From Azoarcus sp. DD4 (GTDB taxonomy: Bacteria; Pseudomonadota; Gammaproteobacteria; Burkholderiales; Rhodocyclaceae), in contig NZ_CP022958.1 in NCBI RefSeq assembly GCF_006496635.1, positions 434,001 to 498,000 on the forward strand: 64,000 nt of DNA. The letters are read 5' to 3'. Positions 43,628 to 53,519 of the stretch are shown in pieces. The position numbers and the translations under genes were made by a program. Under the pieces are notes generated by a model, which worked only from the letters and a program-made list of their open reading frames with translations, searched no databases and was not told the DNA's origin. Position 1 is the first letter of the stretch. Each line of letters opens with the position of its first letter.

Positions 43628-44548
43628 ATGGATCCCATCTTCATCCTCGAACAGCTGCTCAACGGCCTTGGCTACGGCTTCATGCTGTTCCTGCTCGCGG
43701 CCGGCCTTACCCTGGTGTTCGGCATCATGGACACCATGAACCTCGCCCACGGCTCGCTCTACATGGCCGGGGCCTACATTGCCGCCAAGGTGCATGAGAG
43801 CAGCGGCTCTTTCCTCGGCGCGGTGCTGATCGCCATCGCCGCCACCATCGTGATCGCCGCGGTGATCGAGCTGCTGGTGGTGCGCAGGCTCTACAGCCGC
43901 GACCATCTCGCCCAGGTGCTGGCCACCTTCGGCGTCATCCTGGTCGCCGACGACGCGGTCAAGGCCATCTGGGGGCCGTCGCCCATCATGGCGCCGACGC
44001 CGGCCGCGCTCGCCGGGCCGGTGCAGGTCCTGGCCGAGCTGCCTTATCCCGCCTACCGCCTGCTGCTGCTCGGCGTCGGCCTGGCGGTGGCGGTGGGGCT
44101 CTACCTGCTGGTCAATCACACCCGCATGGGCATGCTGGTGCGCGCCGGTGCCTCCAACCGCGCGATGGCGGAATTCATGGGCGTGCGCGTCGGCCGGGTG
44201 TTCTCCTTCGTGTTCGCGCTCGGCGCCGCGCTGGCCGCGCTGGCGGGCGCGCTGATGGGGCCGATCGGCGCGGTGCAGATCGGCATGGGCGAAGCCATCC
44301 TGATTCCGGCGCTGGTGGTCATCGTCATCGGCGGCATCGGCTCGGTGCGCGGTGCCTTCGTCGCCGCGCTGCTGGTCGGGCTGGTCGATACCGCCGGCCG
44401 CGCCTTCCTGCCGCCGGCGCTGCGCGCCGTGCTGCCGCCCTCGCTTGCCGCCGACCTCGGCCCGGCGCTGGCCGGCATCGCCATGTACGTGCTGATGGCG
44501 GCGGTGCTCACCCTGAAACCGGCGGGGCTGTTCCCCGCGCGTGCCTGA
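43628..44548 (+). CDS. livH: Branched-chain-type ABC transporter permease (LivH)
   Basis: A 306-residue inner-membrane permease with about eight hydrophobic segments. The motifs YGFMLFLLAAGLTLVFGIMD, TMNLAHGSLYMAGAY and IPALVVIVIGGIGSVRGAFV are those of LivH proteins. The ATG at 43,628 starts at the usual N-terminus. It pairs with the LivM-type permease 10 bp downstream. Confidence 0.93.
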   Translation: MDPIFILEQLLNGLGYGFMLFLLAAGLTLVFGIMDTMNLAHGSLYMAGAYIAAKVHESSGSFLGAVLIAIAATIVIAAVIELLVVRRLYSRDHLAQVLATFGVILVADDAVKAIWGPSPIMAPTPAALAGPVQVLAELPYPAYRLLLLGVGLAVAVGLYLLVNHTRMGMLVRAGASNRAMAEFMGVRVGRVFSFVFALGAALAALAGALMGPIGAVQIGMGEAILIPALVVIVIGGIGSVRGAFVAALLVGLVDTAGRAFLPPALRAVLPPSLAADLGPALAGIAMYVLMAAVLTLKPAGLFPARA

Positions 44549-44558
44549 GGTCCGTTCC

Positions 44559-45620
44559 ATGAACCAGAGCGCAAGCATTGCCATTGCCGGGCCGGCGCCC
44601 GGCTCGGCGGCCCCGGAAGCCGCGGCCGCCGCAGCGGCGAAACCCGCGGTGACTGCACCCCCTGGCGCCGTTCGGCCACCCCGCACGACGGCCGCCGTCA
44701 TGCTGCCGTGGCTGGTGCTGGCCGCACTCGCCGCCTTCCCGCTGATCGCGCCGCATTTCGAGCTGGAGTACTACGTCGGCTTCGTGCGCCGCCTGCTGAT
44801 CGTGATGATCGCCGCCACCAGCCTCAACTTCATCCTCGGCTACGGCGGCATGGTGGCGCTCGGCCACGCCGGCTTCATCGGCGTCGGTGCCTACACGGTG
44901 GTGGCGATGGTGGAGGGCGGCTTCGGCTCGGCCTGGGCCGCCTGGGGCGCCGCGCTGGCGGTGAGCGCCGCCTTCGCCGCGCTGATCGGCGTGGTGTCGC
45001 TGCGCACCCGCGGCGTGTATTTCCTGATGATCACGCTGGCCTTCGCGCAGATGCTCTATTACGTCGCGGTGTCGCTGCGCACCTACGGCGGCGACGACGG
45101 TTACGGCATCTACACCCCGCTGTCGCTGGGCTGGTTCGACGGCCTGCATGCCGACATCTTCTACTGGGTGGTGCTGGCCATCGCCGCGCTGGTGTTCGCC
45201 TTCGGCAGCCGGCTGGCGGTGTCGCGCTTCGGCCACGCGTTGATGGGCATCCGCGACAACGAAACGCGCATGGCCGCGCTCGGCTACCCGGTGTTCCGCA
45301 TCAAGCTGGCGGCCTTCACCGGCGCCGGCGCGGTGGCGGGCCTCGCCGGCGCGCTGCTCGCGAGCCACAACGCCTTCGTCAGCCCCTCGCTGATGCACTG
45401 GACGGAATCCTCCACCCTGCTGGTGATGGTCGCCATCGGCGGCATGGGCCGGCGCTGGGGCGGCCCGCTGGGGGTGGCGATCTGGCTGACCCTGGCCGAG
45501 GTGCTGAAGCTCTACACCGAATACTGGCACTGGCCGATGGGCCTGCTGCTCATCCTGATCGTGTTCTTCGCGCCGCGCGGCGTGGCGGCCTTGTTCGAGC
45601 GGAAGGAGAAAAACCAATGA
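44559..45620 (+). CDS. livM: Branched-chain-type ABC transporter permease (LivM)
   Basis: A 353-residue permease with an unusual Ala/Pro-rich N-terminal extension of about 45 residues before the first membrane segment. The core shows LGYGGMVALGHAGFIGVGAY and the EAA-like loop SRFGHALMGIRDNETRMAAL. A GTG at 44,541, overlapping livH, is another possible start. The stop overlaps the livG start (ATGA). Confidence 0.92.
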   Translation: MNQSASIAIAGPAPGSAAPEAAAAAAAKPAVTAPPGAVRPPRTTAAVMLPWLVLAALAAFPLIAPHFELEYYVGFVRRLLIVMIAATSLNFILGYGGMVALGHAGFIGVGAYTVVAMVEGGFGSAWAAWGAALAVSAAFAALIGVVSLRTRGVYFLMITLAFAQMLYYVAVSLRTYGGDDGYGIYTPLSLGWFDGLHADIFYWVVLAIAALVFAFGSRLAVSRFGHALMGIRDNETRMAALGYPVFRIKLAAFTGAGAVAGLAGALLASHNAFVSPSLMHWTESSTLLVMVAIGGMGRRWGGPLGVAIWLTLAEVLKLYTEYWHWPMGLLLILIVFFAPRGVAALFERKEKNQ

Positions 45621-46366
45621 GCCTGTTCGCGGCCCACGGCCTGGTGAAGCGCTTCGGTGGGCTGCTTGCCACCGACCATGTGGACATCGCGGTCGAGCCG
45701 GGCGAAATCCACGCCCTGATCGGCCCCAACGGCGCCGGCAAATCGACGCTGGTGAACCTGATCTCGGGCCTGCTGCCGCTGGACGAAGGCTGTTTGGTGC
45801 TGGACGGCATCGACCTCACCGGCCTGCCGCCGCACCAGCGCGTGCGCGCCGGCCTGTCGCGCTGCTTCCAGGTGACCAGCGTGTTCAAGGGCGACAGCGT
45901 GCTCGACAACCTGCTGCTCGCCGCGCAGGCGCATGCAGGTTCCAGCTTCCGCTTCCTGTCCAAGCGCGCGGCCGAGGACGTGCTGATGGAAACCGCGCTG
46001 GCACTGGCCGCCACCGTCGGCCTGGCGGATGTGCTGCCGCGTATCGCCGGCACGCTGCCGCACGGCGCGCAAAGGAAGCTCGACGTGGCGCTGGCGCTCG
46101 CCGCGCGGCCCAAGCTGCTGCTGCTCGACGAACCGATGGCCGGCATGGGGCCGGAGGATTCGCTGCAGATGGTGGCGCTGATCGAACAGCTGCGCAGCCG
46201 CACCGCGATCCTGCTGATCGAGCACGACATGGACGCGGTGTTCCAGCTCGCCGACCGGATCTCGGTGCTGGTGTATGGGCGGGTGCTGACCTCGGGCGAT
46301 GCGGCGCATATCAAGGGGCATCCGGAGGTGCAGGCGGTGTATCTGGGGACGGAGGTGGGGGTGTGA
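45617..46366 (+). CDS. livG: Branched-chain-type ABC transporter ATPase (LivG)
   Basis: A 249-residue ATPase. Walker A is LIGPNGAGKSTLVNL, the signature motif is degenerate (TLPHGAQRKLDVALALA instead of LSGGQ), and Walker B is LLLLDEPMAGMGPED, all as commonly seen in LivG. It overlaps livM by four bases and works with the LivF ATPase at 46,550. Confidence 0.93.
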   Translation: MSLFAAHGLVKRFGGLLATDHVDIAVEPGEIHALIGPNGAGKSTLVNLISGLLPLDEGCLVLDGIDLTGLPPHQRVRAGLSRCFQVTSVFKGDSVLDNLLLAAQAHAGSSFRFLSKRAAEDVLMETALALAATVGLADVLPRIAGTLPHGAQRKLDVALALAARPKLLLLDEPMAGMGPEDSLQMVALIEQLRSRTAILLIEHDMDAVFQLADRISVLVYGRVLTSGDAAHIKGHPEVQAVYLGTEVGV

Positions 46367-46419
46367 AGTCCCCCGTAAGGGATTGCGATGCGCAGCCGTC
46401 CATTAGGCGCGCTCTTGTC

Positions 46420-46515
46420 CCTCCCCCTTCAAGGGGGAGGTTAGGAGGGGGATGGGGTTGGGCTCAGCGCTGCGTAACCCCATCCCCACCCCAGCCCTCC
46501 CCTTGAAGGGGAGGG
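46420..46515. repeat. Intergenic repeat element (3 of 3)
   Basis: Starts TCCCTCCCCCTTCAAGGGGG, has GGAGGGGGATGGGGTTGGGC in the middle with CCCCATCCCCACCCCAGCCC as its near inverse, and ends CCCTCCCCTTGAAGGGGAGG. It shares the ends of the 43,384 copy but lacks the inner hairpin block. It lies between livG and livF. Confidence 0.6.
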
Positions 46516-46549
46516 AGAAAACCGCTGCCATCTCCACGCGAGGCATGTC

Positions 46550-47266
<717 letters not shown>

Positions 47267-47290
47267 ACCTTCACGGACCGACTGTCACCG

Positions 47291-48328
47291 ATGAATCCCG
47301 CTTCCACCGCCATGATCGCGCCCGCCGAGGGCGCCAGCACCGTCGAACTGACGCCCTCTGGCAAGACCTTCACCGCCGCGCCCGGCCAGAGCCTGCTCGA
47401 TGCCGGCCTCGCCGCCGGGCTCGCCCTGCCTTACCAGTGCCGCACCGGCGAATGCGGCACCTGCCGCGCCACCGTGCTGGACGGCGAGGTGGAGCACCTG
47501 CCGGCGAGCTGGCCGCTGGAAGAGGGGCTGTGCCTGCTGTGCCGCTGCGAGGCGCGCGGCCCGGTGCGCATCGGCTGCGAGGAAGTCGCCGGCGTGCCGG
47601 GTCTGCCTTTGCGCAAGCTCGCAGTGCGTGTCGCCAGCATCGAACGGCCGGCGGCCGACGTGGCGGTGCTGCGCCTGCAGCCGCCGGCCGGCCAGACGCT
47701 GGATTACCTCGCCGGCCAGTACGTGGACGTGCTGCTGCGCGACGGCCGCCGCCGCAGCTATTCGCTGGCGACGGCGCCGGGCAAGGCCGAGCAGTTGGAA
47801 CTGCACATCCGCCACCTGCCGGGCGGCGCCTTCACCGAGCAGGTGTTCGGCAGTCTCAAGGTGCGCGACATGCTGCGCATCGAAGGCCCCTTCGGCCGTT
47901 TCCATCTGCGCGAGGACAGCGCCGCGCCGATGATCCTGCTCGCCAGCGGCACCGGCTTCGCGCCGATCAAGGCCATCGTCGAGCAGGCCCGCCGCAGCGG
48001 CCTCAAGCGCCCGGCCACGCTCTACTGGGGCGGCCGCCGCCGTGCCGACCTCTACTTCCACGCGATGGCGCTGCAGTGGGCGCGCGAACTGCCTTGGTTG
48101 CGCTACGTGCCGGTGCTGTCGATGGCCGATGCGGACTGGAGCGGCCGGACGGGATTCGTGCATGAGGCGGTGATCGCCGACTTCCCTGACCTTTCCGCGC
48201 ACGAGGTCTATGCCTGCGGCGCCCCGGCGATGGTGGACGCGGCGCGGCGGGATTTCGTGGCGCGCTGCGGGCTGGCGGAAGGGAATTTCTTCGCCGATGC
48301 GTTCGTGAGCGCGGCAGCGTCCGGCTGA
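47291..48328 (+). CDS. Oxygenase reductase with plant-type [2Fe-2S], FAD and NAD domains
   Basis: A 345-residue electron-transfer protein. The N-terminal plant-type ferredoxin has C50, C55 and C58 (YQCRTGECGTCRAT) and a last ligand in CLLCRC. The FAD site is RRRSYSLATAP and the NAD site LLASGTGFAPIKAIVEQ. It takes electrons from NAD(P)H and passes them to the Rieske ferredoxin at 41,702. Domain order is that of NagAa/NdoR and DdhD-like reductases. It ends the uptake/oxygenase cluster. Confidence 0.92.
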   Translation: MNPASTAMIAPAEGASTVELTPSGKTFTAAPGQSLLDAGLAAGLALPYQCRTGECGTCRATVLDGEVEHLPASWPLEEGLCLLCRCEARGPVRIGCEEVAGVPGLPLRKLAVRVASIERPAADVAVLRLQPPAGQTLDYLAGQYVDVLLRDGRRRSYSLATAPGKAEQLELHIRHLPGGAFTEQVFGSLKVRDMLRIEGPFGRFHLREDSAAPMILLASGTGFAPIKAIVEQARRSGLKRPATLYWGGRRRADLYFHAMALQWARELPWLRYVPVLSMADADWSGRTGFVHEAVIADFPDLSAHEVYACGAPAMVDAARRDFVARCGLAEGNFFADAFVSAAASG

Positions 48329-48390
48329 GCTTTGTGCGCTGCGGCATGACGGGCTGGACGGCAACCGCCCGCGCCGCTAGAATCCGCGCC

Positions 48391-48540
48391 TTCATTGGGG
48401 AGTAGCCGCCCTTCACCGTGGTGAAGGGGCTTGCGTCAACACACTTGGCCGTCCGGCCATGGCGCAAGCGGTTCCTGGACTTGGCAAGACCTTTGATCAC
48501 GATGCCTCCGGTATGGCCGGGGAGGCGCGTGGTCATGGGG
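48391..48540 (+). ncRNA. yybP-ykoY manganese riboswitch
   Basis: The leader of the UPF0016 gene has the hallmarks of this riboswitch: TTGGGGAGTAGC at the 5' side (48,395-48,406) with a following hairpin CCTTCACC-GTGGTGAAGG, and the distal CCTCCGGTATGGCCGGGGAGG (48,505-48,524 region) that forms the Mn-sensing docked loop. It ends about 26 bp before the start codon, so Mn2+ should turn on the exporter. Based on remembered consensus, not on a covariance search. Confidence 0.85.
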
Positions 48541-48565
48541 TGTTCCGGCCAGGGATCGTCACTAA

Positions 48566-49141
48566 ATGGAAGCCTTCCTCGTCTCCACCAGCATCGTCGC
48601 GCTCGCCGAGATCGGCGACAAGACGCAGCTGCTCGCCTTCATCCTCGCCGCCAAGTTCCGCAAGCCCTGGCCCATCGTGCTCGGCATCCTGGTCGCCACC
48701 CTGGCCAACCACGCCGGCGCCGGTGCGCTCGGCAGCTTCGTGACGTCGCTGGTGTCGCCGGAAGTCATGCGCTGGGTGCTGGGCCTGTCCTTCATCGCCA
48801 TGGCGATCTGGACGCTGATCCCCGACAAGTTCGAGGAAGGCGACGCCACCTTCGCCCGCTTCGGCGTGTTCGGCACCACGCTGATCGCCTTCTTCCTCGC
48901 CGAGATGGGCGACAAGACCCAGGTGGCGACGGTGGCGCTGGCGGCGCAGTACCAGGCGCTGGTGGCGGTGGTGATGGGCACCACGCTCGGCATGATGATC
49001 GCCAATGTGCCGGCGGTGCTGCTCGGCGACCGCATCGCCAACCGCATTCCGGTGAAGCTGGTGCACGGCATCGCCGCGGCGATCTTCGCGGTGCTGGGCG
49101 TGGCGACGCTGCTGGGGGCGGGGGAGCGCCTGGGCTTCTGA
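48566..49141 (+). CDS. UPF0016/GDT1 family cation exporter (manganese)
   Basis: A 191-residue membrane protein with six hydrophobic segments and two copies of the family signature, ALAEIGDKTQLLAF and FLAEMGDKTQVATV, which form the metal path in the TMEM165/GDT1/MneA family. Members export Mn2+ or exchange Ca2+/Mn2+ for protons. The manganese riboswitch directly upstream supports a Mn2+ exporter. It stands alone. Confidence 0.92.
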   Translation: MEAFLVSTSIVALAEIGDKTQLLAFILAAKFRKPWPIVLGILVATLANHAGAGALGSFVTSLVSPEVMRWVLGLSFIAMAIWTLIPDKFEEGDATFARFGVFGTTLIAFFLAEMGDKTQVATVALAAQYQALVAVVMGTTLGMMIANVPAVLLGDRIANRIPVKLVHGIAAAIFAVLGVATLLGAGERLGF

Positions 49142-49158
49142 GCCGGGGGTCGGCCCCG

Positions 49159-49770
49159 TCAGCGCAGCCTGGCAGGGTCGAGGTTGTTGAAGCCGTCGAG
49201 GAAGATGTCGACGATCATCGCCGACAGTTCCGTAGGCTTGATCGAGCCCGACGGCTTGTACCAGACGTGTATCCAGTTGGTCATGCCGAAGAACAGCATG
49301 GCCACCGCGATGACCTTCTTGCGGGTGATCTCCGCATCCGGCCGGATGTCCTGCAGCAGCAGCACCGCGCGGTTGATGATGCGGTTCTGGATCTCGGCGG
49401 TGGCTTCGAGCGCGGCGGGCTCCAGGTGGCGGGTCTGGGTCAGCAGCACGGTGACCTCCTGCGGCACCCGGATGTACTCGTTGATCAGCGTCGATACCAG
49501 CGCGTGCAGCTTGTCGCGCGGCGTGGCGGCGGCTTCGACCGCGGCATCCGCCTTCCACGCCAGATCCTCGATCTTCCAGGCGATCAGCCGGTGCAGGATG
49601 GTGTGCTTGGAGTCGTGGTAGTGGTACAGCGAGGATTTCTTGATGCCACACTGCTCGGCAATGTCTTCGAGCAGGGTTTCGTTGTAGCCGCGCTCGGCGA
49701 ACAGCACCGCGGCAGCGCGCAGGATGTCTTTCTGGCGGTCTTCGAAGTCCAGGGCGCGGGTGCGGGCCAT
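49159..49770 (-). CDS. TetR family regulator of the catabolic block
   Basis: A 203-residue TetR protein. The helix-turn-helix is TLLEDIAEQCGIKKSSLYHYH; the rest is an all-helical ligand domain. It is last in a nine-gene minus-strand block but has an 84 bp gap before it, so it may have its own promoter. The perfect palindrome at 58,653-58,678, of TetR-operator form, may be its binding site. Relatives of the FadR/KstR kind bind CoA thioesters, which would fit the ligase in the block. Confidence 0.88.
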   Translation of the reverse strand: MARTRALDFEDRQKDILRAAAVLFAERGYNETLLEDIAEQCGIKKSSLYHYHDSKHTILHRLIAWKIEDLAWKADAAVEAAATPRDKLHALVSTLINEYIRVPQEVTVLLTQTRHLEPAALEATAEIQNRIINRAVLLLQDIRPDAEITRKKVIAVAMLFFGMTNWIHVWYKPSGSIKPTELSAMIVDIFLDGFNNLDPARLR

Positions 49771-49854
49771 GAGGGTGGGTGCTCGTTCGGCGTGGCCGTG
49801 AATTATAGAAGGGCGGCCGGGCGGCGGCAGGCCCCGCCGCCGCGGTGTCGGATG

Positions 49855-50508
49855 CTAGCCGCGCAGCTTGCGCGCGGCTTCGCGGCGATCGCCATCCACA
49901 CGCCGTATGCTCGGCCGTTCCGCCGCCATCTCCAGCCAGGGGCCGAGCTGCGGCAGGCCTTCATGTACCAGCGCCGGCAGTCCGAGCACCTTGAGCGCGC
50001 CCACCACCGTTTGCACATGCACCCAGGCGGCGCCGTCGGCGTGGGTGTAATCCGCGCCGCACAGCCAGGGCGCGAAGCGCGCCCGCCGCGCCAGCGGTAT
50101 CAGTGCGGCGGTAACGGCGTCGCAGGCGGCCTTGCGGGTGGCGTCGTCGATCTCGCGGCCCCAGTAGGCGGCGCCGTACAGTGGCCGCGCCGCGGTCTCC
50201 AGGTAAAGCTCCAGGTAGGCGATCAGCTCGCGGCAGTGCGCGCGGCCGAGGGCGTCCGCCGGGTAGCGGCTGGCACCGGGCCGGATGTCTTCCAGGTATT
50301 CCAGGATGGTTTGCGACTCGAACACGCAGCCGTCGGGCGTTTCGAGAAAGGGGATCTTGCCGGTGGGCGAGCCGCTCTGCGGCCACTGGCCGGAATGCGG
50401 CCGGTGCGCGCGCTCCTCGAAGGGGATATCCAGTTCGAGCAGCGCGATCTTGATCTTGTTGTAGAAGTTGCTGAGCGGCGAGCCGTGCAGTATGAGCGTG
50501 GCGGGCAT
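49855..50508 (-). CDS. Glutathione S-transferase family protein
   Basis: A 217-residue GST: thioredoxin-like domain with LHGSPLSNFYNKIKIALLEL, SPTGKIPFLETPDG and FESQTILEYLEDI, then a helical domain. Being within a catabolic block, it could act as a maleylpyruvate- or maleamate-type isomerase or remove a reactive intermediate, but nothing in the sequence decides this. It starts 19 bp after the ligase gene. Confidence 0.88.
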   Translation of the reverse strand: MPATLILHGSPLSNFYNKIKIALLELDIPFEERAHRPHSGQWPQSGSPTGKIPFLETPDGCVFESQTILEYLEDIRPGASRYPADALGRAHCRELIAYLELYLETAARPLYGAAYWGREIDDATRKAACDAVTAALIPLARRARFAPWLCGADYTHADGAAWVHVQTVVGALKVLGLPALVHEGLPQLGPWLEMAAERPSIRRVDGDRREAARKLRG

Positions 50509-50527
50509 GAGGGCCTCGTGGTGGGGG

Positions 50528-52417
50528 TCAGTCGAACAGCATGCAGCCGGTGCTGCCGGGGAGCGCAGCATACAGGCGGGCGACCGCATCGGCGCGCAGC
50601 TTGAGTACGCCGCGCTGGTTGATGTGGCCCTTGTCGGTGAGTTCGCCGTCGTCGATGCTGGGCGGGCGGTCCAGCACCAGGGCCCGGGCGATGCGGGTGC
50701 TGCTGCCGGGGAAACGCGCGTTGTAATCGGCGATGCCGGCGGCGAGCGCATCCAGCAGCGGACGGTGGACGGCCATTACCGCGGGCGCGGCATCGGCGAG
50801 TTCCGGGAAGCGTTTGCGCACCTGCGCGACGTTGATGAAGAGCAGCGCGCCGAGCTGGTCGCGGTCGTGGCCGGCCAGTACCGCGTCGGTCAGCAGCGGG
50901 TGCAACTGGCTCAGCAGATGGCCGCGCACCGTCGCCACCGAGACCCAGGTGCCGGTCGACAGCTTGAAGTTCTCCGACAGCCGGCCGGCGTAGAGCAGGC
51001 CGTGTTTCGGTTCGCCGGGGCGGGCGAACACCACCGCGTCGCCGGTCTTGAGGAAGCCTTCGTCGTCGAAGGCGGCGCGGTTGGCGTTGTCGTCGCGGTA
51101 GTAGCCGGGGGTGATGTTCTGGCCGCGGAAGCGGATCTCGTAGCGCTCGCCGTCCGGCACCAGCTTGGCTTCGACGCCGGGTGCCGGCAGGCCGAGCGTG
51201 CCGATGACCTCCGGCGGCCACCAGATCAGCGTGGCCGGCATGGTGGTTTCGGTGGAGCCGAGCGAGGACGACACCGGGATGCGGCGGCCGGTGGCGCGGG
51301 CGGAAAGCTGCTCCAGCTTGAGCAGGGTGTTGGGCGATAGCGAGGCGCCGCCGTACACGATGATGTCCAGATTGGGGAAGAGCGCTTCGGCGATGGTCGG
51401 GTCCTCTTCCATCTGCGCCACCAGCATGTCCAGCCCGCGCGGCACGTTCACCATGACGTTGGGGCGGATCTCGCGCAGGTGGGCGATGCTGCGGGCCATG
51501 AGTTCCGGTACCGGCTTGCCGTCGTCGAGGTAGAGCGTGCCGCCGTGGCGCAGCACCATGCCGAAGGCGCCGTGGGCGCCGGCGGTGTGGTTCCACGGCA
51601 GCCAGTCGACCATCACCGGCGGCTTGTCGGCGAGGAAGGGCCAGACCTGATCCCACAGCGTGCCGGAGGCGATGATGTTGCGCTGGGTCATGGTCACGGC
51701 CTTCGGCGTGCCGGTGGAGCCGGAGGTCAGCAGCAGGCGGGCGATGGTGTCCAGCCCAACGCGCGAATAGGCCCTTTCCACCGCCTCGGTCGGGCAGGTG
51801 TCGAGCGCCTGGCCGAAGCTCGCGTCGACCACGCCGCCGGGGGCGTCGTCGCACAGGATCAGCGCATCCGACAGCGGCTTGGCGAGGGTGAGCGCGCGCG
51901 CGTAGCGGGGTGCGTCGGCGGCGTAGATCAGCGCCGGGGCAAAGCGTTTGACGAGGTCGACGATCTTGGCGCAGGTCTCCGACATCAGGCTGTAGGCGGG
52001 CGACACCGCCAGCACCGGAATGCCGATCTGCATCGCCGCCATCTGCAACAGGGCGTGGTGGATGCCGTTGTCGCTCAGGATGAGGATGGGGCGGTGGGCC
52101 GGGATGCGGCGGTCGAGCAGCCATTGCGACAGCGCATCGACGTTGCCGCGTGCCTCGCGATAGCTCAGGCGCCGCCAGCCGTCGCCGGCGGGCTCGGCCA
52201 GCCAGGTCCGGTCGGGGTGGGCGTCGGCGTGGCGGCGCAGGTAGTCGGCGATCTGTGTGACGGCGAAGGCGGCCAGCGGCTGGCGGTTGGTGAGCAGCAG
52301 GCTGCCGTCGGTGCGGGTCTGCAGGTCGATGTCGACCGGGCCGAAGCGCAGTTCGCGGAAGGGGGCGGCCGGCCGCTGCGACTCGAAGTCCAGCGGCGGC
52401 GGGCAGGCGGTGGTCAT
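50528..52417 (-). CDS. AMP-dependent acyl-CoA synthetase, feruloyl-CoA synthase-like
   Basis: A 629-residue adenylate-forming enzyme. The nucleotide loop is LLLTSGSTGTPKAVTMTQRN; SSLGSTETTMPATLIWWPPE and FLKTGDAVVFARPGEPKHGL are the next core motifs. Length and the AGRLSENFKLSTGTWVSVAT segment fit the feruloyl-CoA synthase (Fcs) subgroup, which activates aromatic acids. Here it more likely activates the aromatic or ring-cleaved acid of the block. Follows the oxidoreductase gene by 54 bp. Confidence 0.88.
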   Translation of the reverse strand: MTTACPPPLDFESQRPAAPFRELRFGPVDIDLQTRTDGSLLLTNRQPLAAFAVTQIADYLRRHADAHPDRTWLAEPAGDGWRRLSYREARGNVDALSQWLLDRRIPAHRPILILSDNGIHHALLQMAAMQIGIPVLAVSPAYSLMSETCAKIVDLVKRFAPALIYAADAPRYARALTLAKPLSDALILCDDAPGGVVDASFGQALDTCPTEAVERAYSRVGLDTIARLLLTSGSTGTPKAVTMTQRNIIASGTLWDQVWPFLADKPPVMVDWLPWNHTAGAHGAFGMVLRHGGTLYLDDGKPVPELMARSIAHLREIRPNVMVNVPRGLDMLVAQMEEDPTIAEALFPNLDIIVYGGASLSPNTLLKLEQLSARATGRRIPVSSSLGSTETTMPATLIWWPPEVIGTLGLPAPGVEAKLVPDGERYEIRFRGQNITPGYYRDDNANRAAFDDEGFLKTGDAVVFARPGEPKHGLLYAGRLSENFKLSTGTWVSVATVRGHLLSQLHPLLTDAVLAGHDRDQLGALLFINVAQVRKRFPELADAAPAVMAVHRPLLDALAAGIADYNARFPGSSTRIARALVLDRPPSIDDGELTDKGHINQRGVLKLRADAVARLYAALPGSTGCMLFD

Positions 52418-52471
52418 GGCGTCGTTTCTCTCGTCGGGTTCTTCGGTCTTGTCTTGTCGTTGGGTTGTCGC

Positions 52472-53461
52472 TCAGCCGGTGAAGCCGAGCAATACCTTGG
52501 TGCCGCGCGGGGCGTCCGCATGGCGCGCCCAGATGTCGTCGAAGCGGTGCGCCGGCAGGGTCTCGTGCGGCGAGGGCGTCAGCACGCCGGCATCGATCAG
52601 CGCCAGCATCGCAGCGAGCTGGCTGGTGAAGGCGGCGGTTTCGCGCAGCAGCAGGCCGCCGCAATAGACGCCCATTACCGTCGCGCCCTTCAGCAGCAGC
52701 AGGTTGGCCGGGATCTTCGGGATGTCGCCGGCGGCGAAGCCGATCACCAGCAGGCGGCCACGCCAGCCGAGGTTACGTACCGCGGCTTCGGTATGGAAAT
52801 CGCCGACCGGATCGACCACCACGTCGGCGCCCGGGGCTCCGAGCAGTTCGCGCAGGCCCTGCTTGAGTTCGGCCGGCGGCACGCGCAGGGCCGCGCCTTG
52901 CGGGCCGGCGAGCTGCAGCAGGCCGCCGTCGCGCGCCACGGTGAAAACCTCGGCGCCGCGGTGGAGGGCGATCTGAACCGCGGCCTGACCGACGGCGCCG
53001 CTGGCGCCCAGCACCAGCACCCGCTCGCCGGCCTGCAGCGCGGCGCGGTCGATGAGGCCGTGATAGGCGGTGAGATGGGAGTTGATCGAGGCGACCGCGT
53101 CGGCCGCCGATACCTGGCCGGGGATCTTCACCAGCCGGTGGGCCGGGGCGACGAGCCGGGCCGACCAGGCGCCGACCACGCCGCTGGAGATCACCTTGTC
53201 GCCCGGTGCGAAGCTGGCTACGCCGGCGCCGACCGCGCGCACCGTGCCGGCGGCATCCAGACCGGGGACGAAGGGCAGCGCCGGCTTGTCCTGGTAGCGG
53301 CCCTGGATCATCAGGTAGTCGGTGAAGTTGAAGGCGGCGCAGGCGACCTCGATCAGCACCTCGCCCGGCCCCGGCGTGGCGTCGGGCGGCAGCGGACGGG
53401 CGTCGATCAGCGGCGGGTTGCCGTATTCGTGGCAGTGGAGTGCGTAGGGCGTGGCGGTCAT
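52472..53461 (-). CDS. Zinc-free MDR family NADPH:quinone oxidoreductase-like protein
   Basis: A 329-residue medium-chain reductase. It has the QOR pattern (CAAFNFTDYLMIQGRYQDKP, PGLDAAGTVRAVGAGV) and the cofactor motif VLVLGASGAVGQAAVQIAL; no structural zinc Cys cluster is seen. Such enzymes reduce quinones, enones or enoyl-CoA. In this block it may reduce an unsaturated intermediate. Same strand and spacing as its neighbours. Confidence 0.88.
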   Translation of the reverse strand: MTATPYALHCHEYGNPPLIDARPLPPDATPGPGEVLIEVACAAFNFTDYLMIQGRYQDKPALPFVPGLDAAGTVRAVGAGVASFAPGDKVISSGVVGAWSARLVAPAHRLVKIPGQVSAADAVASINSHLTAYHGLIDRAALQAGERVLVLGASGAVGQAAVQIALHRGAEVFTVARDGGLLQLAGPQGAALRVPPAELKQGLRELLGAPGADVVVDPVGDFHTEAAVRNLGWRGRLLVIGFAAGDIPKIPANLLLLKGATVMGVYCGGLLLRETAAFTSQLAAMLALIDAGVLTPSPHETLPAHRFDDIWARHADAPRGTKVLLGFTG

Positions 53462-53519
53462 GTTCGTCCTCGGTATCGTCCCCGGAGCGGGCCGCCGGGC
53501 GGTCCGGCGGCCCGGTGCG

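Noticed and set aside
50528..52417. Calling the ligase a true feruloyl-CoA synthase for ferulate degradation.
   Set aside because: No enoyl-CoA hydratase/aldolase or vanillin dehydrogenase gene accompanies it; the neighbours point to another substrate.
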